Assembly (NCBI GenBank): GCA_030065985.1
Contig: JASJCM010000037.1
Location: 1 to 34,427 of the forward strand
Direction: 5' to 3'
Length of the DNA: 34,427 bases
Source: Woeseiaceae bacterium
GTDB taxonomy: Bacteria; Pseudomonadota; Gammaproteobacteria; Steroidobacterales; Woeseiaceae
Part shown: piece by piece, positions 10,001 through 18,928 of the stretch
Numbering within the stretch: position 1 is the first letter of the stretch
Layout of the letters: each line of letters begins with the position of its first letter
The notes under the pieces: model-generated
What the model was told of the DNA's origin: nothing
The model's database searches: none
Seen by the model: the letters and a program-made list of their open reading frames with translations, nothing else
Translations under genes and position numbers: made by a program

Positions 10001-10140
10001 CCGGTACCGGTTCGGAGGTCATGCGACGAATAGCGGCTCCAATGGTTGGGGGCATGGTCAGCGCGACCCTGCTGACTCTTGCCGTGATACCGGCACTTTT
10101 CCTCTTGTGGCAGAAAAAGCGACTGACCGCTATGGATTGA
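7036..10140 (+). CDS. cusA: CusA-like heavy-metal RND efflux pump
   Basis: Proton-driven inner-membrane pump that exports Cu(I)/Ag(I) through CusB and CusC. It has 1034 residues and starts at GTG 7036, which overlaps the cusB stop by 4 bases. The heavy-metal RND pattern is clear: TM4 carries [20 protein letters not shown] with Asp405, the proton-relay aspartate at the same number as in E. coli CusA. The Met triad of the metal site is conserved as M566 (LMYMPTT), M616 (PLTMIET) and M665 ([10 protein letters not shown]). All three are shifted by exactly 7 from E. coli M573, M623 and M672. This argues for monovalent copper/silver rather than the divalent Czc-type substrates. No regulator gene of the CusRS type lies beside the operon. 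Confidence 0.95.
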   Translation: MIAALIRWSVANRVLVVIAALILTGSGIYAVRDTPVDALPDLSDVQVIIKTSFPGQAPQVVEDQVTYPLTKAMMSVPKAVTVRGYSFFGDSYVYVIFEDGTDLYWARSRVLEYLNQVAGSLPAAAKASLGPDATGVGWVYQYALVDRTGQHDLAQLRSLQDWFLKYELKSVPGVSEVATIGGMVRQYQVVLDPDKLRAFGVTLAALKQAIRQGNAETGGSVIEMGEAEYMVRATGYLQGVDDLAAIPLGVNEQGTPLVLSDVADIQIGPQMRRGIADLDGEGEVVGGVVVMRWGENASRTIDAVKARLADLQKSLPNGVEIVTTYDRSDLIRRSIATLTDTLIKEFAIVALVCALFLFHLRSSAVIVLSLPLGVLVAFIVMRLQGINANIMSLGGIAIAVGAMVDSAIVMIENVHKHIEKEPLTDKNRWRVIADAASEVGPPLFFSLLIITLSFLPVFTLEAQEGRLFAPLAFTKTYAMAAAACLSVTLVPVLMGYFIRGQVIRERKNPVNRALITAYRPLINAVIRAPKATLALASLILVAGLWPTTRIGSEFMPTLDEGDLMYMPTTYPGVSIDKAREILQHTDKMIMTVPEVKRVFGKIGRADTATDPAPLTMIETVIQFKPREEWRVGMTPELLRAELDRVVQYTGLTNAWVMPIKTRIDMLATGIKTPVGIKVAGPDLNVIEGIGRQLEQVLDTVPGTASVYSERVAGGRYVDVEIDRERASRFGLNIDDVHDIIRSAVGGMNVTQTVEGLERYPVNVRYPQRYRDSVQRLRLLPIVTPDGARIALADVADVKVVDGPPVIKSENARPNGWTYVDIVDRDLGTYVAEAQRIVADSISLPAGYSLAWSGQYEYMVRAQNRLAVVGPITLAIIVLLLFISFGRLPEVGIILGTLPLALVGGFWLMYLLGYEFSVAVGVGFIALAGVAVEIGVVMLVYLNQAIQRREIRSANDVRDAIIEGALLRIRPVIMTVAATIGGLLPIMFGAGTGSEVMRRIAAPMVGGMVSATLLTLAVIPALFLLWQKKRLTAMD

Positions 10141-10276
10141 CGGTGATCGACTCCATGCCTTTGCTGTCGAGGCGGTTCTTTCAAGCTAGAATAACGGCGA
10201 ACTTGCTCTCAAGCCAGGCGGCGAGCTACCGCTAACCTCTTATCAGACATCAACAATCGGCGATTCGATCCTGCCC

Positions 10277-12631
10277 GTGCCCACACTGACGCTAAGACAT
10301 AACTGGATTCCGCTGGTGTTCCTGCTATTCGGCCTGCTGCTCGTGTTGCAGCTGGGCATCGCCGGCAAGAAAAGTGACGCTGAACGCATCGGCCTCGAGA
10401 CCCGGATTACCGCCGAACAGCTGAAGTTGCGGCTCGAGTCGTGCTTCGACGCACGAGCCGGCTTGGTTCGCACGCTCGCCGGGTACCCATGGCAATCGCC
10501 CGAGCAGATAATCGCGGACTGGCCGACCCGCGCGAGCGCGTTATTGCCGTTATACACCGGTGTGCAGGCACTGAATTACGTTGACGCGGAAGGGATCATT
10601 CGCGTTGTCTACCCGCTCGAGCCCAACCGTCCGGCACTCGACGCCAACCTGAGGCAGAACCCGAACAAGTCCGTCGTCAACGCGTTGGCGCGGGCCGGCG
10701 CGTCCGGCTCAATAACTCGGACGAATATTGTGGAGCTGTTGCAGGGCGGCAAAGGGTTTGCACTCTATCAGCCGATCGGCGAATTGGCCGGCGGCTTCGT
10801 CAATGGCGTCTTTCGTGTCGAGGCACTGATGGATTCGTGCCTGCCCGAAGGCCGGCTGCGGCAGAACTTTGCGTTCGCGCTGATCGACGGCGACACCGTG
10901 TTTTATGAGCAGGTTGACTCCCTGGCGGACAGGCCCAGCCCATATCAGGTCGATCTGCAAATCCAGGTGACGGGCGAACCGTGGCGTTTCACGATCGCAC
11001 CCCTCGAAAGCTACCTCGCAGAGACTGGCGATATTGTCGACGAGACCTGGATTGGCCTTGGGGTATTGCTGACCACATTGCTCACGCTGGCGCTACGCTC
11101 GGCTTTGATCAAGCAGCGCGACATCGAGGCGCGCGAGGATGAATATCGCCTGCTCGTCGAGAACCAGACGGACCTTGTCGTCAAGGTCAATATGAATGGC
11201 GAGTTTCAGTACATCAGCCCAAGCTACTGCGACATGTTCGGCAAGACCGAGGCAGAGCTGCTTGGCGGTTCCTTCATGCCGCTCGTGCACGAAGACGATC
11301 GGGAGCTTACGGCGCGCTCCATAGAGCGACTGCACTATCCGCCATATACTGCCTATCACGAGCAGCGCGCGATTACGAAAGACGGCTGGCGCTGGCTCGC
11401 TTGGTCCAATCGGGCCGTGCTCGACGATGACGGCAAGCTCATCGGTATCACGGCGGTGGGCCGTGACGTTACCGACATCAAGCGCCTTGAGGAGCGTGTC
11501 GCCCATACGCAGAAGATGCGCGCCATGGGCGAACTCGCAGGCGGCATTACGCATGACTTCAATAATCTACTGCAGGTAATCCTCGGCAATATTGAATTCC
11601 TGTTGCTAAAGGATAAGCACGACGCCGAGACTCGAAACGCGTTGGAAAGCGTGCGGGACGTTGGCACGCGCGCAATGAACTTGACCAAGAAGCTTGCGAC
11701 GCTGAGTCGCCAGGATGCGACGCGCCCCGAGTTATTTGATGTTAACGAGTTCTTGCGCGAGCTTGAAGAATTGCTCGGCCATACGATGCCCGCGTCTGTC
11801 GATCTTGAGGTGATACCGTCGGAGGTGCCCCTGTCAGTCTATGGCGACCGCGCGCAGCTCGAACAGGTTCTTCTGAATATGAGCTTCAATGCGCGCGATG
11901 CTGTTGAAGACAAAGGCAAGATTCGGCTGCAGGCGATACTGCAAAGCCTCGATTCGTCTGGCATCGTGCCCGACGCGCAGACTGGCGCCGGCGACTATGT
12001 CGTCATCACCGTCGAGGACAACGGCCACGGTATCGAGGCTGATATCCTGCCGCGTATCTTCGACCCGTTTTTTACGACCAAGGAGACGGCAACCGGCACT
12101 GGCCTCGGTCTTGCCAACAGCTACAGCATTGTGGAGCGCCACAACGGTACGATTACCGTCGAATCGGTACCGGGCAAAGGTAGTTGTTTCTCTGTCTATC
12201 TGCCGGTCGCAACGTCCGAGGTGTGTGAGATCGGCGCCGCCAGCGAGGATGCAGCAAAGGCGCCTACCCGGGAAACGAGCAAAGGCGGGCTGGTGCTCAT
12301 CGCTGACGACAACGTCCAGCTCCTCGAGCTGGCCTGCAAGGTACTGGACAATGTCGGCTATGAAACCTGCACCGCCACCAATGGCAGAGAAGCGCTCGAG
12401 CTATACAAAGAAAGACGGGACGAAATAAGCCTTCTGATACTCGACCTCGTAATGCCCGAGATGAGCGGCCAGGAGGTTGCCGCAGCAGTTCGTGAGATTT
12501 CCGCGGACGTTCGTATCCTCTTTGTCTCCGGATACGTGCCCGACGAGACGATCCGCGACCTAAAGGAACCCATGATACGAAAACCCTATTCGATCAAGGA
12601 CCTCATGGAGACCCTTGAAGAGCTTGGTTAG
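10277..12631 (+). CDS. Hybrid sensor histidine kinase (CHASE-like, PAS, HisKA, HATPase, REC)
   Basis: A 784-residue sensor. TM1 (about 11-28) and TM2 (about 257-275) flank a periplasmic domain that resembles CHASE sensors ([18 protein letters not shown], then [13 protein letters not shown]). A PAS domain follows (about 288-405, with [10 protein letters not shown] and GRDVTDIK). The kinase core has the phospho-accepting His426 in [11 protein letters not shown], an N box with NARDA, and G boxes in EDNGHGIE and [11 protein letters not shown]-terminal receiver domain carries Asp723 in [13 protein letters not shown]. The ligand is unknown. The start is GTG with no good ribosome-binding site; a TAGAAT at 10187-10192 could be a -10 element but lacks a well-spaced -35. 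No response regulator with a DNA-binding domain is adjacent, so its output is probably through a distant partner. Confidence 0.85.
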   Translation: MPTLTLRHNWIPLVFLLFGLLLVLQLGIAGKKSDAERIGLETRITAEQLKLRLESCFDARAGLVRTLAGYPWQSPEQIIADWPTRASALLPLYTGVQALNYVDAEGIIRVVYPLEPNRPALDANLRQNPNKSVVNALARAGASGSITRTNIVELLQGGKGFALYQPIGELAGGFVNGVFRVEALMDSCLPEGRLRQNFAFALIDGDTVFYEQVDSLADRPSPYQVDLQIQVTGEPWRFTIAPLESYLAETGDIVDETWIGLGVLLTTLLTLALRSALIKQRDIEAREDEYRLLVENQTDLVVKVNMNGEFQYISPSYCDMFGKTEAELLGGSFMPLVHEDDRELTARSIERLHYPPYTAYHEQRAITKDGWRWLAWSNRAVLDDDGKLIGITAVGRDVTDIKRLEERVAHTQKMRAMGELAGGITHDFNNLLQVILGNIEFLLLKDKHDAETRNALESVRDVGTRAMNLTKKLATLSRQDATRPELFDVNEFLRELEELLGHTMPASVDLEVIPSEVPLSVYGDRAQLEQVLLNMSFNARDAVEDKGKIRLQAILQSLDSSGIVPDAQTGAGDYVVITVEDNGHGIEADILPRIFDPFFTTKETATGTGLGLANSYSIVERHNGTITVESVPGKGSCFSVYLPVATSEVCEIGAASEDAAKAPTRETSKGGLVLIADDNVQLLELACKVLDNVGYETCTATNGREALELYKERRDEISLLILDLVMPEMSGQEVAAAVREISADVRILFVSGYVPDETIRDLKEPMIRKPYSIKDLMETLEELG

Positions 12632-12777
12632 GCTTTAGCGAACGGGCACCGAGGTACTGTCAGGTGCAGGACTTGGCCTCCGACGACAGCAACCCGCGAG
12701 CTGTGTCGTTTGATTCGAAAAACACTGTCCTGAAACGGCCGATTCGTGCGGACGTCATCGATAATCGGCCCCAGTTG

Positions 12778-13794
12778 TCAGCTGGTTTCCGATTGCGGAT
12801 TTGACCTTGCCATCGCGGGGAGTTCGACCCGAAAGCACGCTCCGTTAGAACTCGGGCGCAATTCGACGGTGCCGCCTGCCTCTGTGGCCAACAGCCGGAC
12901 TGTGGACAAGCCAAGGCCCGAACCTTTCTCCTCGGCTTTGGTGGTGAAAAAGGTCTCGAAGATCCTGTCCTGTAACTCGGCGGGCACACCGGGGCCCTCG
13001 TCCTCGACCTCGAGCACGACGCCGTCACTGCCGCAGTTCAACGTTCGCACGAGCATGCGCCCGCCGCCCGGCTGCGCGTCCCGGGAATTAACCAGCAAGT
13101 TGAGGAGGATCTGCTCCAATCGACCCGCGTCAACGGTTGCCGTTGTGCCCTCGCAATGCTCTACGTTGATAGTGTAGCCCTCTCCGAACGCTCGACGCAG
13201 CAGTCCAACCAGTTCGTCGATCAGTTCGCGTACCGGAAGGTCCTTTGGCGCATGGTCTCTTCTGGAGGTCGCGAGTAGGCTCTTGGTAAGGCGCTGTCCT
13301 CGTTCAGTAGCGTCAACGACGTCGCTGAGCAATGGATTGTCGACATCGCCAAGCTTTAAGACGTCAACGTTACCCCTTATTACCGTTAGCAAGTTGTTAA
13401 TGTCGTGGGCGACTCCGCCAACGAGCTGACCGACCAACTCCAGTCGCTGAGCCTGCAGCAACTGTGCGTGTTTGACGGAGAGCTCCTCAGTTCTCGCCGC
13501 GACCCGGTCTTCAAGTTCTCGGTTCAGGGTCTCGATGCGTTCGTTCCGCTCGGCCAGTACGCGCCCATAGGACTTGTTGATATCCATCATGCGTCGCACG
13601 GTGACGAGCAAGATTCCGAAAAAAAGCCCCACGAGTGACGGAACGACGAAAAACTGGCCCTGGGGTGCATGGCCTATGACGACCTTGTGCTGAAAAAAGG
13701 CAGCCAACACGACCGCTGTCAGGCACGCGAGCACGATTCCAATATTCAGCAGGGATATCCAGCGCGGTGGCGGCGGGCTGTTCGGCACAGTCAT
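12778..13794 (-). CDS. Membrane sensor histidine kinase, orphan
   Basis: A 338-residue kinase with two N-terminal membrane helices (about residues 14-34 and 48-67) separated by a very short periplasmic loop. There is no large external sensor domain. A coiled-coil linker (about 75-118, rich in Arg/Glu) leads to HisKA with His130 in GGVAHDINNLL and then to the ATPase domain (NSRDAQPGGG, EDEGPGVP, GSGLGLSTV). The His box and surroundings closely resemble those of the hybrid kinase that converges on it from the left, so the two look like related members of one kinase family. Such kinases may sense membrane state or a partner protein. No receiver domain or regulator is adjacent. Confidence 0.8.
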   Translation of the reverse strand: MTVPNSPPPPRWISLLNIGIVLACLTAVVLAAFFQHKVVIGHAPQGQFFVVPSLVGLFFGILLVTVRRMMDINKSYGRVLAERNERIETLNRELEDRVAARTEELSVKHAQLLQAQRLELVGQLVGGVAHDINNLLTVIRGNVDVLKLGDVDNPLLSDVVDATERGQRLTKSLLATSRRDHAPKDLPVRELIDELVGLLRRAFGEGYTINVEHCEGTTATVDAGRLEQILLNLLVNSRDAQPGGGRMLVRTLNCGSDGVVLEVEDEGPGVPAELQDRIFETFFTTKAEEKGSGLGLSTVRLLATEAGGTVELRPSSNGACFRVELPAMARSNPQSETS

Positions 13795-13872
13795 TTCTTA
13801 AGACGTCCCCTCGACGTTATTTCGACCGCCGCATTTCTTGGCTCCCAGGCATTGCCGCGCCCACGACGGCGC

Positions 13873-14088
13873 TCAGGCATCCAGGTCCGGGATCATCTCG
13901 CTCTCGAGCGTTGCGATCATGTCCTTGAGCAGGAGCTTGCGCTTCTTGAGGCGCCGGATGCGCAGCTGGTCGACCATCGGATCTTCCTGGAGGCGGTCGA
14001 TCAGATAGTCCAGGTCCCTGTGGCTGACCCGGAGTTCACGCAATCGCTCAAGCTGAGCAAACGATTCTGTGTCTACCTTGTCGACCAT
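13873..14088 (-). CDS. DUF465 (YdcH-type) small helical protein
   Basis: A 71-residue protein made of two charged helices: an N-terminal helix with LERLRELRVSHRDLDYLIDRL, then VDQLRIRRLKKRKLLLKDMIATLE. The phrase RRLKKRKLLLKD is the hallmark of the YdcH/DUF465 family of small coiled-coil proteins found widely in proteobacteria. Its biochemical role is not established. It lies 9 bases after the cysQ stop on the same strand, so it is probably the second gene of a cysQ-DUF465 unit. Confidence 0.8.
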   Translation of the reverse strand: MVDKVDTESFAQLERLRELRVSHRDLDYLIDRLQEDPMVDQLRIRRLKKRKLLLKDMIATLESEMIPDLDA

Positions 14089-14097
14089 AGGTCCATG

Positions 14098-14901
14098 CTA
14101 CTCGCTGTCAGGCAGCAGTGCCAACCAGTCGCGGTCAGCCGGTCCGATGACGAAGAAATGCGGGTTAAGAATGTCCGCTTTTGTATTGTATTTCATGGGC
14201 TTGCCGTCCAGCGTCACGACACTGCCGCCGGCTTGCTCGACGACCGCCTGAGCTGCGGCGGTGTCCCACTCGGAGGTCGGCCCAAGCCTCGGGTAGAGGT
14301 CAGCGCCGCCCTCGGCAATGACACAGAACTTGAGGGAGCTGCCCATTGGCACCATGTCGTGGTCGCCAAGGGCTGCGAGATAGTCATCGAGGCTCTTGCC
14401 GCGGTGTGACCGACTGCCGACGATGCGCGGGGGCGCGGCGCTACTGTCGGCGATCCTTATCGACACGGGCTCGCCGGCCTCATCGCGGCGCTGCGCGCCA
14501 AGGCCCCGGCAACCGACATAGGTGCGCTCGTACACGGGCACGTGCACTACGCCGAGGATGACTGTGCCGTTCTCGACAAGCGCGATGTTGACCGTGAACT
14601 CGTCGTTGCGATTGACGAATTCCCTGGTCCCGTCGAGCGGATCCACGATCCAATAGAGCCCCCACGTCGAACGCTCCTCGAAGTCCGCAAGACCGGCTTC
14701 CTCGGAGATGATCGGGATATCCGGCGTCAGTGACCTGAGGCCCGCATCGATCCAGCGATGCGACGCGAGATCTGCCTGCGTCACTGGTGATGCATCGTCC
14801 TTGCTTTGCACGTCGAAATCGGTCGCGTAGACTTCGAGGATCGCGCGGCCGGCGTCCTCGGCTAGCGCAACAATCGGTTCAACGAGGGACTTTGGGTCCA
14901 A
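14098..14901 (-). CDS. cysQ: 3'(2'),5'-bisphosphate nucleotidase CysQ
   Basis: Magnesium-dependent phosphatase that removes the 3'-phosphate from PAP and PAPS, clearing the by-product of sulfate assimilation. The 267-residue protein shows the inositol-monophosphatase fold signatures: IISEEAG (Glu67/68), DPLDGTREF (residues 87-95, metal ligands) and WDTAAAQAV (from 212). The TREF after DPLDG is typical of CysQ rather than of inositol monophosphatase. The start is TTG at 14901, supported by AGGAAGG (complement of 14906-14912) a few bases upstream. It is divergent from yrfG, with only 38 bases between the starts, a grouping of nucleotide clean-up genes also seen in other gammaproteobacteria. Confidence 0.92.
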   Translation of the reverse strand: MDPKSLVEPIVALAEDAGRAILEVYATDFDVQSKDDASPVTQADLASHRWIDAGLRSLTPDIPIISEEAGLADFEERSTWGLYWIVDPLDGTREFVNRNDEFTVNIALVENGTVILGVVHVPVYERTYVGCRGLGAQRRDEAGEPVSIRIADSSAAPPRIVGSRSHRGKSLDDYLAALGDHDMVPMGSSLKFCVIAEGGADLYPRLGPTSEWDTAAAQAVVEQAGGSVVTLDGKPMKYNTKADILNPHFFVIGPADRDWLALLPDSE

Positions 14902-14939
14902 TTTGCCTTCCTGACGGTAAACGGGCGCGCAGTATAGCA

Positions 14940-15605
14940 GTGAATATCAGTCCACAATCGGCGCTTGAACGTTGCGAAACGTTGCTGCTCGATATGGACG
15001 GCACGATTCTCGACCTCGCGTTCGACAACTACGTCTGGAAGGACCTGGTGCCGCGTCGCTACGCCGCTGCCAAGAAAATCTCATTCGAAGAGGCGCGCGA
15101 CGAACTGTTTGCCAAGTACGAGGCTGCGCAGGGTGACCTGGAGTGGTATTGCCTCGATCACTGGAACGAGCGACTCGGCATCGACGTCGTCAAGATTCAC
15201 CATGACGTAACCCACAAGATCGGCTACCTGCCCGGGGCGCTCGAGTTCCTTCGCGCCGTGCATGCGAGCGACACGCGCGTTGTGCTTGCGACGAATTCGC
15301 ATCCCGACACGCTGGATCTCAAGGACGCGGTAACCGGTCTCGCCGACTACTTCGACGGCGTATACAGCTCCCACAACTACGGTCATGCCAAGGAGGCTCA
15401 AGCGTTCTGGCACGCGTTGCAGGATGACGTCGACTTCGACGTTGAAACGACGCTGTTCGTCGATGACTCGCAATCTGTCCTACGCAGCGCGCAGGAATAC
15501 GGCATACGGATGCTCGTCACAGTGAACCGTCCTGACACGAGCGAGCCGATGCGCCACGGCTCGGAATTTCGTGGCGTCGAAGGCGTTGGCGATATGTTGC
15601 CCTAG
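14940..15605 (+). CDS. yrfG: GMP/IMP nucleotidase YrfG (HAD family)
   Basis: HAD-superfamily phosphatase that dephosphorylates purine nucleoside monophosphates in E. coli. It has 221 residues from the GTG at 14940 (E. coli YrfG has 222). The open frame continues upstream to 14787, but that part overlaps cysQ on the other strand and is not conserved in appearance. HAD motif I is LLLDMDGTILDLAFDNYVW with the nucleophile Asp18 and the acid Asp20; motif II is VLATNSH; the motif III Lys is in GHAKEAQAFWH; motif IV is LFVDDSQSVL. The phrase LDLAFDNY and the later WYCLD are shared with E. coli YrfG. Its stop TAG shares the palindrome CTAG with the stop of rhlB on the opposite strand. Confidence 0.9.
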   Translation: MNISPQSALERCETLLLDMDGTILDLAFDNYVWKDLVPRRYAAAKKISFEEARDELFAKYEAAQGDLEWYCLDHWNERLGIDVVKIHHDVTHKIGYLPGALEFLRAVHASDTRVVLATNSHPDTLDLKDAVTGLADYFDGVYSSHNYGHAKEAQAFWHALQDDVDFDVETTLFVDDSQSVLRSAQEYGIRMLVTVNRPDTSEPMRHGSEFRGVEGVGDMLP

Positions 15606-16900
15606 TCTTTCTTGGGGCCGCGACTATGCCGGCGCCGACGTCCCTTCGGATGCTTGTTGTGTTCCTTGCCACCGGGCCTGCGTCGCGGGCTGCCACGGGG
15701 TTTGCGTGGTCGCGGCTTCGGCTTGACGATTTCAGGAAGGTCGTCAGCTGCATAACTCGCGACGGGCAGCTTGTGGCCGATGTATTCCTCGATGTCCGGT
15801 AGCGACACGACGTAGGTTTCGCAGCCGAAGCTCAGTGCATCGCCCGCGGCACCTGCACGAGCGGTACGGCCGATGCGGTGAACGTAGTCCTCGGCATCCT
15901 GCGGAAGGTCAAAGTTGATAACGTACTGCACGTCCGGGATATGCAGTCCGCGCGAAGCGACATCAGTGCCGATCAGGACCGGCAGGTTGCCGCTCTGAAA
16001 GTCCATCAGCATTCGCAGGCGTTTCTTCTGCGGCACGTCGCCCGAGATCGCCTGGGCGTTAATGTCGTTCGCAATCAGAAAATCCTGGACCCGCTCCGCA
16101 TCGCGCTTCATGTTTACGAAAATCATGATGCGTGCAGCGCCCATCTCGCGAATCAAACCGATGAGCAACGGCATCTTGTCTTCGTTCGACGGGAAGAAAA
16201 TCGCCTGGCGCACACGATCGGCAGTCACCTTGTCAGGTTCGATACGCACGAGCTCCGGCTCGTTCATGTGCTCGTACGCAAGCTCCATGACGCGATGCGA
16301 AAGCGTTGCGGAGAACAGCAGGTTCAGGCGCTTATCGGGTTCTGGCAAGCGCCGGAGCAGGTAGCGAATGTCCTTGATGAAGCCGAGATCGAACATGCGA
16401 TCCGCTTCGTCGAGAATCGCCACCTCGACCTGGTCCAGCTTGAAGACCCCTTGCTTGTAGTAGTCGATGATGCGACCCGGCGTGCCGATCAAAAGGTCGA
16501 CACCATCTTCGAGTGTCTTGCGTTGCTTGTCGTAGTCGGTTCCACCAAAGGCGAGGCCGATCTTCAGGCCCGTGTGCTTGCCAAGCACTTCCGCGTCATT
16601 TGCAATCTGCACAGCGAGTTCGCGCGTCGGTGCCAGTGCGAAGACGCGTGGCTGACGCGGCCCTTCAGACTGGGTCTCACGGGTCATCAGCCGCTGGTAC
16701 GCAGCAATCAGGAAAGCAGCCGTCTTGCCGGTGCCTGTTTGAGCCTGACCGGCGACGTCATGCTGCTCCAATGCGATCGGTAAGGTGGACGCCTGGATAG
16801 GCGTGCAGAACTCGAAGCCAGCGTCGCGTATACCTGCCAGCACCTTCTCGTGCAGTGGCAGAGTGTCGAATCTGAGGTCGCTCAGATGGTTTTGGGACAT
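15602..16900 (-). CDS. rhlB: ATP-dependent RNA helicase RhlB (DEAD-box)
   Basis: RNA unwinding helicase of the degradosome type. It has 432 residues with all DEAD-box motifs: the Q-motif region (TPIQ, 33-36), Walker A AQTGTGKT (53-60), PTRELA, GTPGR, DEAD (164-167), SAT (197-199) and HRIGRTAR. The phrase AILDEADRMFDLGFIKDIRYLLRRLP is typical of RhlB among DEAD-box proteins. A basic tail from about residue 394 is rich in Arg, Lys and Pro, suited to RNA or RNase E contact. Its location divergent to trxA and next to rho matches the rhlB/trxA/rho arrangement of E. coli, which supports RhlB over RhlE or SrmB. Confidence 0.93.
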   Translation of the reverse strand: MSQNHLSDLRFDTLPLHEKVLAGIRDAGFEFCTPIQASTLPIALEQHDVAGQAQTGTGKTAAFLIAAYQRLMTRETQSEGPRQPRVFALAPTRELAVQIANDAEVLGKHTGLKIGLAFGGTDYDKQRKTLEDGVDLLIGTPGRIIDYYKQGVFKLDQVEVAILDEADRMFDLGFIKDIRYLLRRLPEPDKRLNLLFSATLSHRVMELAYEHMNEPELVRIEPDKVTADRVRQAIFFPSNEDKMPLLIGLIREMGAARIMIFVNMKRDAERVQDFLIANDINAQAISGDVPQKKRLRMLMDFQSGNLPVLIGTDVASRGLHIPDVQYVINFDLPQDAEDYVHRIGRTARAGAAGDALSFGCETYVVSLPDIEEYIGHKLPVASYAADDLPEIVKPKPRPRKPRGSPRRRPGGKEHNKHPKGRRRRHSRGPKKD

Positions 16901-17171
16901 AAGAAAATGACCAGAAAATATGTACTAAAGACTTGCAATATGGCTCGCGAAGCGGTCAAATTGGCCTTAATTCGACGCGACCCCTGTCGCCCCCGCCAGT
17001 TTCACTTTTCATCGATCCAGATAGAAGCCAAGAGTACACGGCAGTAGAGCTGCGACAGTTTGCCTGATAGTTAGGGCAGCGTCATCCGTTTTCGAAATGT
17101 TCGTCAGTCTCCACACAGGACGACGTACATTCCAATTTCAACCCAATCGTTTCATTTGGAGGAAGTAGCCG
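16901..17171. other. Divergent spacer between rhlB and trxA-rho
   Basis: This 271-base region is the longest non-coding stretch in the window and must hold the promoters of rhlB (leftward) and trxA-rho (rightward). It is locally more AT-rich near rhlB. I could not place a convincing pair of -35 and -10 boxes in either direction: a TTGACC is present on the rhlB strand, but no well-spaced -10 follows it. No conserved RNA structure or terminator was recognised. Confidence 0.4.
17158..17164 (+). promoter_or_regulatory. Strong ribosome-binding site fixing the trxA GTG start
   Basis: GGAGGAA at 17158-17164 lies 7 bases before the GTG at 17172. It is one of the best Shine-Dalgarno matches in the window and decides the non-ATG start of trxA. 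Confidence 0.8.
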
Positions 17172-17498
17172 GTGAGCGACAAGATTGTGCACACCTCGGA
17201 CGGCACGTTTGATGCCGATGTTTTGGAAAATGGCAAGGCAGTTCTGCTCGACTTCTGGGCGGAATGGTGCGGCCCCTGCAAGATGATTGCGCCGATGCTC
17301 GACGAGGTTGCTGACAAGTACGAGGACAAGCTCGACGTCGTCAAGCTGAACGTCGACGAGAATCCGAATACCGCGCAGAAGTTTGGTATTCGCAGCATCC
17401 CGACGCTGATCCTCTTCAAAGACGGCGCCGTCCAGGCGCAAATGATGGGCGCGATGCCGAAGTCGCAGCTCGAAGAATTTCTGGATACTAATCTGTGA
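17172..17498 (+). CDS. trxA: Thioredoxin TrxA
   Basis: Cytoplasmic disulfide reductant reduced by thioredoxin reductase. It has 108 residues, the normal family length. The redox motif is WCGPCK with Cys33 and Cys36, preceded by VLLDFWAEW and followed by the cis-proline loop RSIPTLILF. The start is GTG at 17172, supported by the strong GGAGGAA just upstream. The stop TGA overlaps the GTG start of rho by four bases (GTGA), so trxA and rho form a coupled pair. The same gene pair occurs in E. coli. Confidence 0.97.
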   Translation: MSDKIVHTSDGTFDADVLENGKAVLLDFWAEWCGPCKMIAPMLDEVADKYEDKLDVVKLNVDENPNTAQKFGIRSIPTLILFKDGAVQAQMMGAMPKSQLEEFLDTNL

Positions 17499-18925
17499 GA
17501 GGGTACTTGGGTACTTCAACGAAAAATCGTCCGAACAAATCGGGCAACAAGGGCAAGGGGAATCCGAATCGTCGCCGCCGGCGTCGTTCACCACAGAACG
17601 AATACCCGGATGATGACGGCAATCTCGAGGTAATCCCGCCGGAACAACTCGAAGCCAGCAAAAACATGATGAACCTGACGGAGCTCAAGACCCGTCCGGC
17701 TGCGAAGCTTGTTGAGCTCGGCGAGTCGCTCGGCATCGAGAGCATGGCGCGCTCGCGCAAGCAGGACATGATCTTTGCCATCCTGAAGGCGCACGCGGCT
17801 CAGGGTGAAGACATCTATGGCGAGGGCGTCCTCGAGATTCTGCAGGACGGCTTCGGTTTCCTGCGTTCTGCTGACGGTTCCTACCTTGCCGGCCCTGATG
17901 ATATTTACGTCAGTCCCAGCCAGATCCGCCGTTTCGCATTGCGCACGGGCGATACGGTCTCCGGCCTGATTCGTCCGCCGAAAGACGGCGAACGCTATTT
18001 CGCGCTTCTCAAGGTTGGACAGATCAACCACGACGCACCTGAGAATGCGCGTACCAAGGTTCTATTCGAAAACCTGACACCGCTGTTCCCGAAGGAACGC
18101 CTGAAACTCGAACAGGGTAACGGCAGTACTGAAGACCTGACCGCGCGCATCATCGACATGGTGGCGCCGATCGGTAAGGGCCAACGTGGGCTGATTGTCT
18201 CGCCACCGAAGGCTGGTAAGACGATGCTGTTGCAGAACATTGCCTCGGCGATCGTTGCCAACAGCCCCGAAGTCGACCTCATGGTGCTGCTCATTGACGA
18301 GCGACCGGAGGAAGTGACCGAGATGGAGCGCACGGTTCGCGGCGAAGTCGTTTCCTCGACCTTCGACGAGCCGGCAAGCCGTCACGTACAGGTCGCAGAC
18401 ATGGTGATCGAGAAGGCCAAGCGCCTCGTCGAGCACAAACGCGATGTCGTGATTCTGCTCGACTCGATCACGCGTCTCGCGCGCGCTTACAACACCGTCG
18501 TACCGAGCTCCGGCAAAGTTCTGACGGGTGGTGTCGACGCGAACGCGCTGCACCGTCCGAAGCGCTTTTTCGGTGCTGCACGTAACATCGAAGAGGGCGG
18601 CAGCCTGACGATTCTCGCTACGGCATTGATCGATACCGGTTCCAAGATGGACGAGGTGATCTACGAGGAATTCAAGGGCACCGGCAACATGGAGATCCAC
18701 CTGGATCGTCGTATTGCCGAGAAGCGCGTGTTCCCGGCGATCAACATCAACCGCTCCGGTACGCGTAAGGAAGAGCTGCTCACGGACGAAGCTGAGCTCC
18801 AGAAGATGTGGGTACTCCGCAAAGTGCTCCATCCCATGGACGAACTCGCCGCGATCGAGTTCCTGCTCAACAAGCTGCAGGACACGAAGACGAACTCGCA
18901 GTTCTTCGAGGCGATGAAGCGCTGA
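17495..18925 (+). CDS. rho: Transcription termination factor Rho, with N-terminal basic extension
   Basis: Hexameric RNA-dependent ATPase that ends transcription. From MNLTELK (residue 59) onward it matches E. coli Rho closely: [11 protein letters not shown], the RNA-binding cold-shock domain with [30 protein letters not shown]-loop [10 protein letters not shown] (about 237-246), [13 protein letters not shown], the Q-loop region and [20 protein letters not shown]. Before this lies a 58-residue extension rich in Asn, Lys and Gly with six consecutive arginines, then an acidic part ([19 protein letters not shown]). The GTG at 17495 overlaps the trxA stop, which favours the long form. The alternative ATGs at 17666/17669 have no visible ribosome-binding site. 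The total is 476 residues, against 419 in E. coli. Confidence 0.95.
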   Translation: MRGYLGTSTKNRPNKSGNKGKGNPNRRRRRRSPQNEYPDDDGNLEVIPPEQLEASKNMMNLTELKTRPAAKLVELGESLGIESMARSRKQDMIFAILKAHAAQGEDIYGEGVLEILQDGFGFLRSADGSYLAGPDDIYVSPSQIRRFALRTGDTVSGLIRPPKDGERYFALLKVGQINHDAPENARTKVLFENLTPLFPKERLKLEQGNGSTEDLTARIIDMVAPIGKGQRGLIVSPPKAGKTMLLQNIASAIVANSPEVDLMVLLIDERPEEVTEMERTVRGEVVSSTFDEPASRHVQVADMVIEKAKRLVEHKRDVVILLDSITRLARAYNTVVPSSGKVLTGGVDANALHRPKRFFGAARNIEEGGSLTILATALIDTGSKMDEVIYEEFKGTGNMEIHLDRRIAEKRVFPAININRSGTRKEELLTDEAELQKMWVLRKVLHPMDELAAIEFLLNKLQDTKTNSQFFEAMKR

Positions 18926-18928
18926 TTC

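Noticed and set aside
14787..14939. N-terminal extension of yrfG to 14787
   Set aside because: These 51 codons overlap cysQ on the other strand, are very Arg-rich and have no counterpart in E. coli YrfG; the GTG at 14940 gives the normal 221-residue length.
15878..16783. 301-codon plus-strand frame opposite rhlB
   Set aside because: Shadow of the DEAD-box helicase gene; no recognisable features of its own.
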